Shown here piece after piece: positions 14,509-21,852 of a stretch of DNA of 36,199 bases (position 1 is its first letter; each line of letters begins with the position of its first letter). A program made the translations under genes and the position numbers. This DNA is from a virus: positions 1 through 36,199 of the IMG/VR virus record IMGVR_UViG_3300042876_000325, one strand, 5' to 3'. The notes beneath the pieces are model-generated. The model had not been told where the DNA came from. It searched no databases and saw only the letters and a list, made by a program, of their open reading frames with translations.

Positions 14509-14693
14509 AGATTAATTATTTTAGCGTTTGTAGGTTTTCTTCCGTCTCCTTTATAAACACCGCCATAGGAATAGCGGATATCATTATAGGTAACTCCAGC
14601 CTCATTATAGGTAATCCCTTCGTCATTTAACGTTCGTTCAGTCTGTTCGATGGATCGAATGGAGGGTTTGTCTTTCAGGATGGAACCAGTCAT
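14505..14693 (-). CDS. Small structural protein, leaderless start
   Basis: The 62-residue protein contains a short Tyr/Asn repeat (TYNEAGVTYNDIRYSYGG) of a type seen in small phage neck-region proteins. It starts exactly seven bases after the -10 of its promoter, so it is predicted leaderless, and it overlaps the adaptor gene by 4 bases. It leads the neck-nozzle-ejection operon. Confidence 0.6.
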   Translation of the reverse strand: MTGSILKDKPSIRSIEQTERTLNDEGITYNEAGVTYNDIRYSYGGVYKGDGRKPTNAKIINL

Positions 14694-14699
14694 ACTTTA

Positions 14700-14727
14700 A
14701 TAGTATGGTTCTCTCGTTTTACGTCAA
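14700..14727 (-). promoter_or_regulatory. Leaderless promoter of the neck/ejection operon
   Basis: TTGACG (14727-14722), 16-base spacer, TACTAT (14705-14700), TAAAGT, ATG at 14693. The -35 overlaps the stop of the glycosyltransferase gene, so this unit can be transcribed independently of the glycan cassette. Confidence 0.75.
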
Positions 14728-15896
14728 CCTTGAGGATAAATATGTCTCTCGATATTTGAGAGATACGGAAGCCATTTTGTATTAAAAATAAGGTCTGCAT
14801 CATATGTATCGACAACGTGCCTTCGTGCGTCTAAAGCCATTTGTTTCCTATTTGCCCTAATCATCTTCTCCATTTGATCGTAAAGAGACTTCACTGAGGG
14901 AATACCCACATACCCCATTGTCGGAGAAAATTGTTTAATGGCTACTTCACAAACAAATCCCGTTTTACCTTCAATAACCAATTCAGGCATTGAGGTAAAC
15001 CTGTTAACAATAACCGGTGTTCCACAGCTTTGCGCTTCAACGGCAGGCATACCAAACCCCTCCGCAGAGGAGGGAAGAAGAAGACAATCCATCATGGAGT
15101 AAAATCCTGCCATATCAAAGTCTTTTACTTTATACATTTGCTTATAGTCATCAAGATAAAAGATATCCTTCTCTAACCCAAGAAACTTTGCATACTCCCC
15201 TATAGGAAAGGCATATCCCTGGATCTTATTAATGTGAAAGAATATCCCGGATTTAGGGTGTTGTTTCTTAAAGAGTGCGAATGCATCAAGCACTTCCTGA
15301 AATGACTTCCTTGGAGGAATTTCTTTATTTGCTGATACCATACCAAAAAGAAAGAGATCGGGAGGAATACCTATCGATTTTCTATAGTCCTCTTTAGAAA
15401 AGTCCGGGGGTTTTAATATAGATGTTTCCACAGAACAAGGAATATAGGTTGAATACATTCCATTATTTTTTATCTGTTCTTCTCCAAATTTGGAACAGGA
15501 GATAATTCTATGTGCGCTTCTAAGTCTATCTACCAAAGGAGACCCCATAGGATCACGGTCCACCGGAGTCCAGGGAATCCATCGTTTTAATTGATTTACC
15601 CAGTTCATATCCATGGTATGGACGTCCTGCCAGGTAATCGAAATATCCGCATTAAAGTCCTTTGAGTGATTTACCAACGCATCCTCTCCATAGGGCATTC
15701 CCATGGAGGGGTACATAGTAATTCCCTCTTCCTCTTTAATAGCCCCCTGAAGACCATAGAAATTTACCATTGCCGTAGGAAATCCGGCGTTTCGTATTCT
15801 ATAAAGAATAGCCCGGATAGAGGAAGCATACCCTGAAGTAGCCCAAGGGGCGTTACTCGAAATAAGCACTCTAAGTTTTCGTGTGGGTTTATCCAT
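14724..15896 (-). CDS. GT-B glycosyltransferase (family 4-like)
   Basis: The 390-residue protein transfers a sugar from a nucleotide donor to an acceptor. The C-terminal Rossmann half holds EGFGMPAVEAQSCGTPVI at about 279-296, the E-x7-E donor-binding signature (Glu279, Glu287) of GT4 enzymes. The N-terminal half binds acceptor. It lies in a three-gene cassette with a second glycosyltransferase and a methyltransferase, between capsid and neck genes, so it probably builds or edits a glycan on the virion or the host surface. Which one cannot be told here. Confidence 0.8.
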   Translation of the reverse strand: MDKPTRKLRVLISSNAPWATSGYASSIRAILYRIRNAGFPTAMVNFYGLQGAIKEEEGITMYPSMGMPYGEDALVNHSKDFNADISITWQDVHTMDMNWVNQLKRWIPWTPVDRDPMGSPLVDRLRSAHRIISCSKFGEEQIKNNGMYSTYIPCSVETSILKPPDFSKEDYRKSIGIPPDLFLFGMVSANKEIPPRKSFQEVLDAFALFKKQHPKSGIFFHINKIQGYAFPIGEYAKFLGLEKDIFYLDDYKQMYKVKDFDMAGFYSMMDCLLLPSSAEGFGMPAVEAQSCGTPVIVNRFTSMPELVIEGKTGFVCEVAIKQFSPTMGYVGIPSVKSLYDQMEKMIRANRKQMALDARRHVVDTYDADLIFNTKWLPYLSNIERHIYPQG

Positions 15897-15897
15897 A

Positions 15898-16635
15898 TTA
15901 TTTAATCAAACTGTCAATATATTCGGTAACTTCAGGTTGAAAATACGCTTGGTAGTTCATTTTTGCCCCCTGTTCTCCCCCGGCGAAGTGAATAACCTTT
16001 AGTGTCTTTTCCATAGGGATTATAGGAGATTGGGGAATAACGATCTTCCCCTCTTTCATTACAGCGGTATTCCAGTCTGCCTTAGCCGCAAGACCATACC
16101 AGTTCGGTCCTTCATCAAGCATCTTTACCCGATAGTTTCCATAGAAGGCAATGATATTTAATATATCCTGCTCTCTCATAGGATAATTGACGATATTCGG
16201 TCGTGAACAGAGAGTAATCCAGTGTTTAACCATCTCTTTACTTCTGAGGACAACAAATCCATTATTCACATATGCCTGAGGAGGGACATCCCATACGGAG
16301 ATAAGACCAAACTTCTGGGCATCCATTCTGTTGTAGTTATATACACAACCTACATCATAGAGAGGATCTTCAATGACCTCTTTCAGAGAGCCGGTTATTA
16401 TCTGGTCAGAGTCGAGTTTGATAATCGTCTTATATTTCTCTAAATATTTATTTGCAAATAATGGAGCAGCGATATAAAAAACATGAGGACGGGGAACACC
16501 CATTGAGTCTATCTCTTCATCCTGAACCTCAATAAGAGGGATATCGGGATGAAAGTTTTTCAGTGAGTTCCGAAGCATGGAGATATGTTCTCCGTGCTTC
16601 TTATCGTAGATAGTGAGAAATGCTATATCACTCAT
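15898..16635 (-). CDS. GT-A glycosyltransferase (family 8-like)
   Basis: The 245-residue protein has IIKLDSDQIITG at about 71-82 with a DxD metal motif (Asp75, Asp77) as in GT8/GT-A enzymes, and a conserved-looking VNNGFVVL segment typical of the acceptor side. It starts inside the end of the FkbM gene (8-base overlap), so the two are coupled. Donor and acceptor are unknown. Confidence 0.75.
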   Translation of the reverse strand: MSDIAFLTIYDKKHGEHISMLRNSLKNFHPDIPLIEVQDEEIDSMGVPRPHVFYIAAPLFANKYLEKYKTIIKLDSDQIITGSLKEVIEDPLYDVGCVYNYNRMDAQKFGLISVWDVPPQAYVNNGFVVLRSKEMVKHWITLCSRPNIVNYPMREQDILNIIAFYGNYRVKMLDEGPNWYGLAAKADWNTAVMKEGKIVIPQSPIIPMEKTLKVIHFAGGEQGAKMNYQAYFQPEVTEYIDSLIK

Positions 16636-17284
16636 GTTTTCCTATAAATACCATCGCTTGTGTTTTTGCCTGGGTTACGGTAAATCCTCTATCTTCTAAC
16701 ATAGTAATTATCTGGACAAAGGTTTTATTCGTCCAGTCATGGTATTCGACAACGATCGTTTTAATCTTGGGTGCTATTTCGGTGAACTCATCGCTCGAAA
16801 GAATATCAAACTCCGCTCCTTCTACATCGAGATTAAAAAGATCCACATGATCGATAGCGTTATCCTCAAATAGCTTTTTAATAGTGACTGTTTTTACTAT
16901 TTCTTCTCCCGTATTCTTTCCAAGAAGTCCTGGGGTAAGAGAGTTCATTGTTGAGTTTTCCGTATGATAGAACTTCATCTCTCCATTTTTATTGGATATC
17001 GCAACAGGAACAACCGTGACCTTATCTTTCATCTCGTTAAAATCAAGCATCTTATTCAGTGTTTCCAAGTGAGGAGCGGAAGGCTCAACGGCAAATATCT
17101 TTTTTGCTGAGGGGTAAGCGAGAATAGTAAACATCCCTATATTAGCCCCGGCTTCGATATACACCCCATCGGGGACAAGAAGAGGAGCGTAGATATTTTC
17201 AAGAAAAGTTTCTTTTACCTCATCAGCTACGTGGTCCTTAAAAAAGTCTCGGTAAAAGATTGCTTTATGTGTATTCATATTCAT
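16628..17284 (-). CDS. FkbM-family methyltransferase
   Basis: This 218-residue class I SAM-dependent methyltransferase probably O-methylates a sugar. Motif I EAGANIG is at about 44-50, the acidic EPSAPHLETL at 67-76, and the FkbM signature LDVEGAEFDIL at about 152-162. It is shorter than many FkbM enzymes but has all core motifs. The ATG lies on the 3' arm of a strong hairpin (17283-17324), so translation may be restrained. It opens the glycan cassette. Confidence 0.85.
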   Translation of the reverse strand: MNMNTHKAIFYRDFFKDHVADEVKETFLENIYAPLLVPDGVYIEAGANIGMFTILAYPSAKKIFAVEPSAPHLETLNKMLDFNEMKDKVTVVPVAISNKNGEMKFYHTENSTMNSLTPGLLGKNTGEEIVKTVTIKKLFEDNAIDHVDLFNLDVEGAEFDILSSDEFTEIAPKIKTIVVEYHDWTNKTFVQIITMLEDRGFTVTQAKTQAMVFIGKHE

Positions 17285-17377
17285 AGAAAGAGGGCAGCCC
17301 CAAGAGAGACTGCCCCGTTTCTATGCCTTGCTCTTGGTCAAGGACTTTTATGAGTTTATTCTAACAGGCCATGTCAA
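17283..17377 (-). promoter_or_regulatory. Promoter-like element and hairpin leader of the glycan cassette
   Basis: A 24-base element at 17354-17377 (TTGACA, 8 bases, TAGAAT) matches 31512-31535 at 20 of 24 positions, all differences being transitions. Downstream, ATAGAAA/TTTCTAT and GGGCAG/CTGCCC make a two-part stem (17283-17324) whose last bases overlap the FkbM ATG. A smaller CCTTG/CAAGG hairpin lies between. The long stem could also act as a weak terminator for the upstream gene. Confidence 0.55.
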
Positions 17378-17392
17378 ATGACTTTTTACCTT

Positions 17393-18076
17393 TTACAGTA
17401 AATTGTAATTTTCTTCAGCGACGTAGCTAGAACGAACCCGAACGATGAACTTATCTGTCGCAGCAACAACTTTCGTTCCAGAGAACGAGTGATTGACTAC
17501 ATCAATGTTTCCATTAGTGATTGCTGTTCCAAGGGTGCCACCATTGAAGGTAGTTACCGTTGCGTTATCAATCCAAGTGATCGACTTCACATCCGTAACT
17601 GCTCCAATTTTAACCCCAAGACCGAACTTTCCAACGTTTCCTGCCCCTGTACCAAAGGCCATAGACAGTTTGGGCGTTCCATTTCCAACTGATCCTCCTG
17701 TAAGGAACGAGAACGTTCCGCTAGTGACTGATCCGAAAATAGCCGTTCCATTCTGTGTACCTCCATTGGAGGTTAAAGGAATAACAACCTGTTCAGTAAT
17801 TGAACTACCGAACTGATCTTTTCCATTTACCGTCCATGTTCCTCCAAGGGTGTTAGATCCTCCGACCATATAGAGAAGGTTCCGGGGATAATCAGGGACG
17901 TTGTTTGTGATAACAACTGCCTGAGTAGACGTGGTTCCTCCAACGGGAGTCGTACCAATCCAGACGAGAGAGATAGTAGGAAGATGTATCTGAACAGTCT
18001 CAACTCTATCCATTTCATCCGGGGATACCTTAAATCCCGCAGAGCGCATTGCAAAAGCGTTTTTCTTAAATGCCAT
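17393..18076 (-). CDS. Beta-rich virion structural protein
   Basis: The 227-residue protein is dominated by Gly/Thr/Val beta strands with no enzymatic motif. Its place after the coat gene and two small genes suggests a head decoration or neck protein. The start is preceded by TTATTAT and lacks a Shine-Dalgarno sequence. Function is inferred only from composition and location. Confidence 0.5.
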   Translation of the reverse strand: MAFKKNAFAMRSAGFKVSPDEMDRVETVQIHLPTISLVWIGTTPVGGTTSTQAVVITNNVPDYPRNLLYMVGGSNTLGGTWTVNGKDQFGSSITEQVVIPLTSNGGTQNGTAIFGSVTSGTFSFLTGGSVGNGTPKLSMAFGTGAGNVGKFGLGVKIGAVTDVKSITWIDNATVTTFNGGTLGTAITNGNIDVVNHSFSGTKVVAATDKFIVRVRSSYVAEENYNLL

Positions 18077-18091
18077 ATAATAAAAGTAAGT

Positions 18092-18241
18092 TTAATGCCT
18101 TACTAAATGTTCACCCCCTCTAATATATTTCCAGAGTTTTACCCGCTGGATCGGGTTTAATCCTAATATTCGACAATACTGCTTGAATGACATCCGGGTA
18201 TCGTGAGTTCTTCTCCTCCTCCCCCCGTTTTTTCGTTTCAT
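18092..18241 (-). CDS. Arg-rich 49-aa protein
   Basis: An ATG in a 4-base ATGA overlap with the preceding stop opens a 49-residue ORF, very basic at its N-terminus (KRKNGGRRRRTHD) with a following helical segment. It fills most of the gap between two structural genes. It might bind packaged DNA or aid head completion; no family is recognised. Confidence 0.5.
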   Translation of the reverse strand: MKRKNGGRRRRTHDTRMSFKQYCRILGLNPIQRVKLWKYIRGGEHLVRH

Positions 18242-18603
18242 TTAGGAATATAGACTATTCGTTCTACTCCTCCGATTTTTGTTTTTAATGTCTCTAATAT
18301 TTGTTGACCCCGTAAGTGAGCGAGCATCTTCTTTCCAAAATACTTCTCAATAGGCGTATTTCCTTCGGCTATACGACTATTTAAGTACGTTATAACCGCA
18401 TCCACACGCTCTCCCACCTGATCCTTATAGAGCCTATTTCTTCTCGCTCTTTCAGCGTTTGTCTTTCTGATAGACTCCTCAACCATGCGCTTGTTTCTTT
18501 CTGGGCTAAATCCGACGTCCCCAGCCTCAAGAAAGTAGAGGGCATGGTCTCGTTTCTGTTGTTCCTCTAGTGTGTCAGGTAAATCCATACTACCAGGAAA
18601 CAT
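18238..18603 (-). CDS. Hypothetical helical protein beside the coat gene
   Basis: The 121-residue protein is charged and helical (about residues 35-105 rich in Arg/Glu/Lys). GAGGGA lies about 9 bases before the start. Sitting between the coat and structural genes, it may be a head-completion or assembly factor; nothing in the sequence identifies a family. Confidence 0.5.
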   Translation of the reverse strand: MFPGSMDLPDTLEEQQKRDHALYFLEAGDVGFSPERNKRMVEESIRKTNAERARRNRLYKDQVGERVDAVITYLNSRIAEGNTPIEKYFGKKMLAHLRGQQILETLKTKIGGVERIVYIPK

Positions 18604-18624
18604 TGTTTATATTCCCTCGTAGTA

Positions 18625-18647
18625 GCCCGTTTTTTAGGAAAACGAGC
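18625..18647 (-). other. Strong intercistronic hairpin after the coat gene
   Basis: GCTCGTTTT and AAAACGGGC pair over 9 bp (one G-U) around a 5-base loop. No T-run follows. It lies in the 59-base gap after the coat gene, a common place for elements that set mRNA stability or partial termination. Confidence 0.55.
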
Positions 18648-18662
18648 CAAAAAACCGAAAAC

Positions 18663-19922
18663 TTACGCTGTTTTCTGCGTGAGACGTCCGTTTGCACCCG
18701 GCGCACGACACATCAAATTAGCGAACCAAGCCATAGTAGCCTGATAGGTAATTTTATCTGGTCGGCGGGTAAGCGCACCCTCGGAAGGATTCTCCATCCA
18801 TCCAAGATCGGAAACCTGACAGACGGTCCAAGAGTCAAGATTGATAATTTCAACCTCGCCATCTGGAACATCATAGTCAAGATAAACTGCAACTTTCCCT
18901 GCTCCTGCCTGGAACTCCAGACCACTCCACCCACCAATCAAATCAACCGTATTCACTGAACGACGCATGGCCGTCAGCAAATCAGCATATTTCTGATAGA
19001 GGGTAAGGTTTGCAAAGATTGCATAGGTATCTCCAACCTGTCCGAACTTACGTGCGGTCAGATATTTCGATTCCATAGCAGTCAACGTCAACGCTCCCGC
19101 TGCTGTGCCAAGCTGTGCCGTCCAACCAGAGGTTGTTCGAGCTACACCAGCATAGTTTGCGGTACCGGAGGAAAGTGCGAGACGCACTCCCTGAATCTCC
19201 GATGTCCCTGAGCCAGTACCCGATCCATCCAATATCGTAATCGGGTTAGAACCCAAGATATTAGCCGGAAGGGCGGCAGTAAGCGTAACTGAGGTTCCAG
19301 ACGTGATGGAACTTACCGTTCCAACGCCTGATCCTGCTGCTGAACCAAATCCGAGAACCATATCTGGGAAGATATAGTCGGTCGGACCAATGTCACCATT
19401 GACGGTTCCATAAACATCCTGCAAACGACCATCCTGCGCTGCTGCTCCTGCCGTAGTAGGAAGCTGCAATGAGAACACGCTTGCGGAGACGGAACCAATG
19501 ACTTCAGCGACGACGCCTAAACCATCAGAGAAGAACTGACGATTAATGTTTTTTGCAAAGTCGGAAGCGAGACTTGTTGCCTGAAACTCCAGATGTGATT
19601 GCACTGCTAGTTTCTGGGAACTGGTCGCATCGAGTACTAACTTAGAGATATCGAACGTACCAGTAAGAATCTTCACCCCTACCGATGCTTGACCGATAGA
19701 AGCCTTACTTGAAACCAATGAAGCTCCGTCATTAGAAAGATTTGTTATACCACCATGTCGGGAAGTCCGAATGGGAGCATAAAAGTTATCATTCATTGGG
19801 GTCACACCATCATTTCTCTTGAGTTTGTCCAAGAGAAGCGTATTTTTGTTGAAGTTATCTTGAATATACGGAAGAATGACCTTCTGGAGCGCATTGCTTA
19901 CATTACTTAATGTTATTGCCAT
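18663..19922 (-). CDS. Major capsid protein (HK97-fold likely)
   Basis: The 419-residue protein has an N-terminal helix and a NDNFYAPIRTSRHGG segment (about 44-58) seen in coat proteins of short-tailed phages, then Gly/Ser/Thr-rich beta regions. It follows a scaffold-like gene and a strong Shine-Dalgarno (AAGGAGG), consistent with high expression. Length is within the usual coat range of about 300-430 residues. Confidence 0.7.
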   Translation of the reverse strand: MAITLSNVSNALQKVILPYIQDNFNKNTLLLDKLKRNDGVTPMNDNFYAPIRTSRHGGITNLSNDGASLVSSKASIGQASVGVKILTGTFDISKLVLDATSSQKLAVQSHLEFQATSLASDFAKNINRQFFSDGLGVVAEVIGSVSASVFSLQLPTTAGAAAQDGRLQDVYGTVNGDIGPTDYIFPDMVLGFGSAAGSGVGTVSSITSGTSVTLTAALPANILGSNPITILDGSGTGSGTSEIQGVRLALSSGTANYAGVARTTSGWTAQLGTAAGALTLTAMESKYLTARKFGQVGDTYAIFANLTLYQKYADLLTAMRRSVNTVDLIGGWSGLEFQAGAGKVAVYLDYDVPDGEVEIINLDSWTVCQVSDLGWMENPSEGALTRRPDKITYQATMAWFANLMCRAPGANGRLTQKTA

Positions 19923-19961
19923 ATTTTATTTCACCTCCTTCCCCATCGATAATTTTATAAA

Positions 19962-20651
19962 TTATGATGTCAAACCAAGCGCCTCTCCGACTAATTCGGA
20001 AAGATTCCCCTTTGTGACTTTAATAGGCTCTGGCTGTTTTTCCCGTGATGCACTGGAGGTTGTAAAGGTTGTTTTACCTTTCGCCGCATCAAGCTGCGAT
20101 TTACTCCATTCATCGAGTTCTTTATCATGGAGGTCTTTATAGGCTTTTAAGGGGTCTTTGAAACCACTCTCACCCATATGTTTGATAACCTCTTCCATAA
20201 CAAACTTCGGACGCCCATCGGTTCCGTCGATTTCTTTTTGGAGTCTTTCCGACTGTTCAACGACTTTTTCTGCATAACGTCTTTGCGCATACCAATCCTC
20301 CAATCCTTTATTCGTTACCGGCGCTCCACCTAAAAGTTCTTCAAGTTGAGCCTTTGCCTGATCCTTCATTTCCTGAGTCCACTCAACATTTGTAGGCTTT
20401 CGGGTAGCAGCCTCAAGAGCTTTATCTTTCTCCTCAAGCTGTTTTTTAAGATCACCGATAGCGTTTCCCCGTTGTCCCCAGCTTTTTACTATTTCATCTA
20501 CTGGCTGTCCCTGTGCTTTTTCAAGCTGTTCAATCTTCTCAGCAAGTCCTATTTTTGCGTTTAACTCTTCTTGGGTAAACTCTTTATCTCCTAATTTGAT
20601 TACCTCTGGTTTTTCTTCAGATGGTGCTTGATTATAAAAATTGTCGGCCAT
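19962..20651 (-). CDS. Scaffolding protein (putative)
   Basis: Start set at 20651 because AAAGGAGG lies just upstream; the first ATG further out is not supported. The 229-residue product is acidic and coiled-coil-rich (about residues 25-80), with a charged C-terminal helix, as in phage scaffolds. It lies immediately before the coat gene, the normal order. No catalytic residues of a protease fusion are seen. Confidence 0.65.
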   Translation of the reverse strand: MADNFYNQAPSEEKPEVIKLGDKEFTQEELNAKIGLAEKIEQLEKAQGQPVDEIVKSWGQRGNAIGDLKKQLEEKDKALEAATRKPTNVEWTQEMKDQAKAQLEELLGGAPVTNKGLEDWYAQRRYAEKVVEQSERLQKEIDGTDGRPKFVMEEVIKHMGESGFKDPLKAYKDLHDKELDEWSKSQLDAAKGKTTFTTSSASREKQPEPIKVTKGNLSELVGEALGLTS

Positions 20652-20710
20652 ATTGGCCTCCTTTCTCGCCCTCACCCTTCGGGAAGGTGCGATACATCGC
20701 TCGTTATGAG

Positions 20711-21013
20711 CTATCCGGTTGAGACAACAAAGTCAACGGTACCGGAAGTAATTGCAACAAGACCCTTTCGGGTACGGAAATCAAGAAGCGCAGCCTGAGG
20801 AACGGTACCAACTCCTGCCACCTGATTAAAGGTAAAAATAAGATTAGATGCTGCCGTCCCCGCTACGGTCGAAGAGTCATAAAAAGAAGTTGTTCCTCCA
20901 ACAGTTCCAAACGTGACAAGACTATGAAATGTACAGGGATCTGCGGAGATAATAGTTGACCCTGCTCCTTGGGTAATTTTAGTGGGAATATAAGCGCCGA
21001 CGGGTTGTATCAT
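20711..21013 (-). CDS. Small structural (decoration-type) protein
   Basis: The 100-residue beta-rich protein has no cysteines clusters or membrane helices and resembles small phage head or tail accessory proteins in composition. Its ATG lies eight bases past a -10 box, so it is close to leaderless. It heads the scaffold-coat block. Confidence 0.5.
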   Translation of the reverse strand: MIQPVGAYIPTKITQGAGSTIISADPCTFHSLVTFGTVGGTTSFYDSSTVAGTAASNLIFTFNQVAGVGTVPQAALLDFRTRKGLVAITSGTVDFVVSTG

Positions 21014-21021
21014 ATATCCTT

Positions 21022-21049
21022 AGAATATGGTTATTAAATATTGTGTCAA
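21022..21049 (-). promoter_or_regulatory. Near-leaderless promoter of the scaffold/coat block
   Basis: TTGACA (21049-21044), 16-base spacer ending in AATAACCA, TATTCT (21027-21022), eight bases, ATG at 21013. The geometry is that of the other structural promoters. Confidence 0.7.
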
Positions 21050-21052
21050 GTT

Positions 21053-21796
21053 TTATATCTGACCAGTTCCTAAAAGAGTCTTATAGCCTACTGCTGTACC
21101 ACTAGCTACCGCAGCGGCTTTGATTTCTATTGCTATGCCTCCTATTGATGTTGCTCCGTCTCCGGGCATAGAAGCATCAACGGTGGTGTCATTTGTCGCT
21201 TTCCATTCTGTAAGGTATGTTTGAAGGTTCCCTCCTGAAGGAAGAGCTTGAGTATTTACTAATTGAGTAAATCCACTTCCAACACTTCCGCTCCCATTAA
21301 GTGTGTTATCACAAGTAATCACTCCATACGCTCCATTATTAGTGTCTGAAAATGCTGCCAAAGTTACCGTAAACGTTCCTGTAGAGAATGTTCCGGCGAC
21401 ATTATTTACCGCAGACTGTACAACGGCCCCGCTCCCATTAGTTCCGGTAGTATCCATCCCCGAACATTGTTCAACGCTCCATATAACATCAGTTTGTGTT
21501 TGTCCAGCAAAGTCTATGGTTATCGCTCCTGAAGACGGAGAAGATCCCATAGCTCGAAATAGTGTTAGTTTCTTTCGGCTAGTAGAGGTTGTATCAAAAT
21601 AAATAGTATTTATCTGCACCCATGTTAATCCATTTCCTGTGGCAGTCGGGGCATTTGGTTCAACACTCGCATTTGTCCTACTCGATACCGACAATAGAAT
21701 AAGATTATTAGCCGATGGGGTAATTGAGGCTGTGGCTTGAGAAGTAATACTCCCTGTAGCCCCCCCGGAAGTTAAATTAGATAAAGAAACTGCCAT
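21053..21796 (-). CDS. Beta-sandwich virion protein (putative)
   Basis: The 247-residue protein resembles a carbohydrate-binding or decoration beta sandwich: a NNLILLSVSSRT strand, TATGNGLTWVQI and VIWSVEQCSGMDTTG segments recur in many phage and bacterial surface proteins. It starts one base after a 17-codon ORF that exactly fills the gap. Probably a head decoration or fibre part; no enzyme motif. Confidence 0.5.
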   Translation of the reverse strand: MAVSLSNLTSGGATGSITSQATASITPSANNLILLSVSSRTNASVEPNAPTATGNGLTWVQINTIYFDTTSTSRKKLTLFRAMGSSPSSGAITIDFAGQTQTDVIWSVEQCSGMDTTGTNGSGAVVQSAVNNVAGTFSTGTFTVTLAAFSDTNNGAYGVITCDNTLNGSGSVGSGFTQLVNTQALPSGGNLQTYLTEWKATNDTTVDASMPGDGATSIGGIAIEIKAAAVASGTAVGYKTLLGTGQI

Positions 21797-21797
21797 A

Positions 21798-21851
21798 CTA
21801 TTCCTGGAAATAAATGAGGCGTCCGCCGATGTTGGCTTTGGTTGCGGTCAT
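21798..21851 (-). CDS. 17-aa ORF tiling the gap between two structural genes
   Basis: ATG to TAG runs exactly from one base after the upstream stop to one base before the downstream start, giving the same TAA-T-ATG and TAG-T-ATG junctions used by neighbouring genes. The peptide (MTATKANIGGRLIYFQE) could be a real micro-gene, a truncated structural gene or just coupling spacer. Confidence 0.3.
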   Translation of the reverse strand: MTATKANIGGRLIYFQE

Positions 21852-21852
21852 A

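Noticed and set aside
21303-21602. Plus-strand 99-codon frame
   Set aside because: Antisense of the beta-sandwich structural gene, without promoter or ribosome site.
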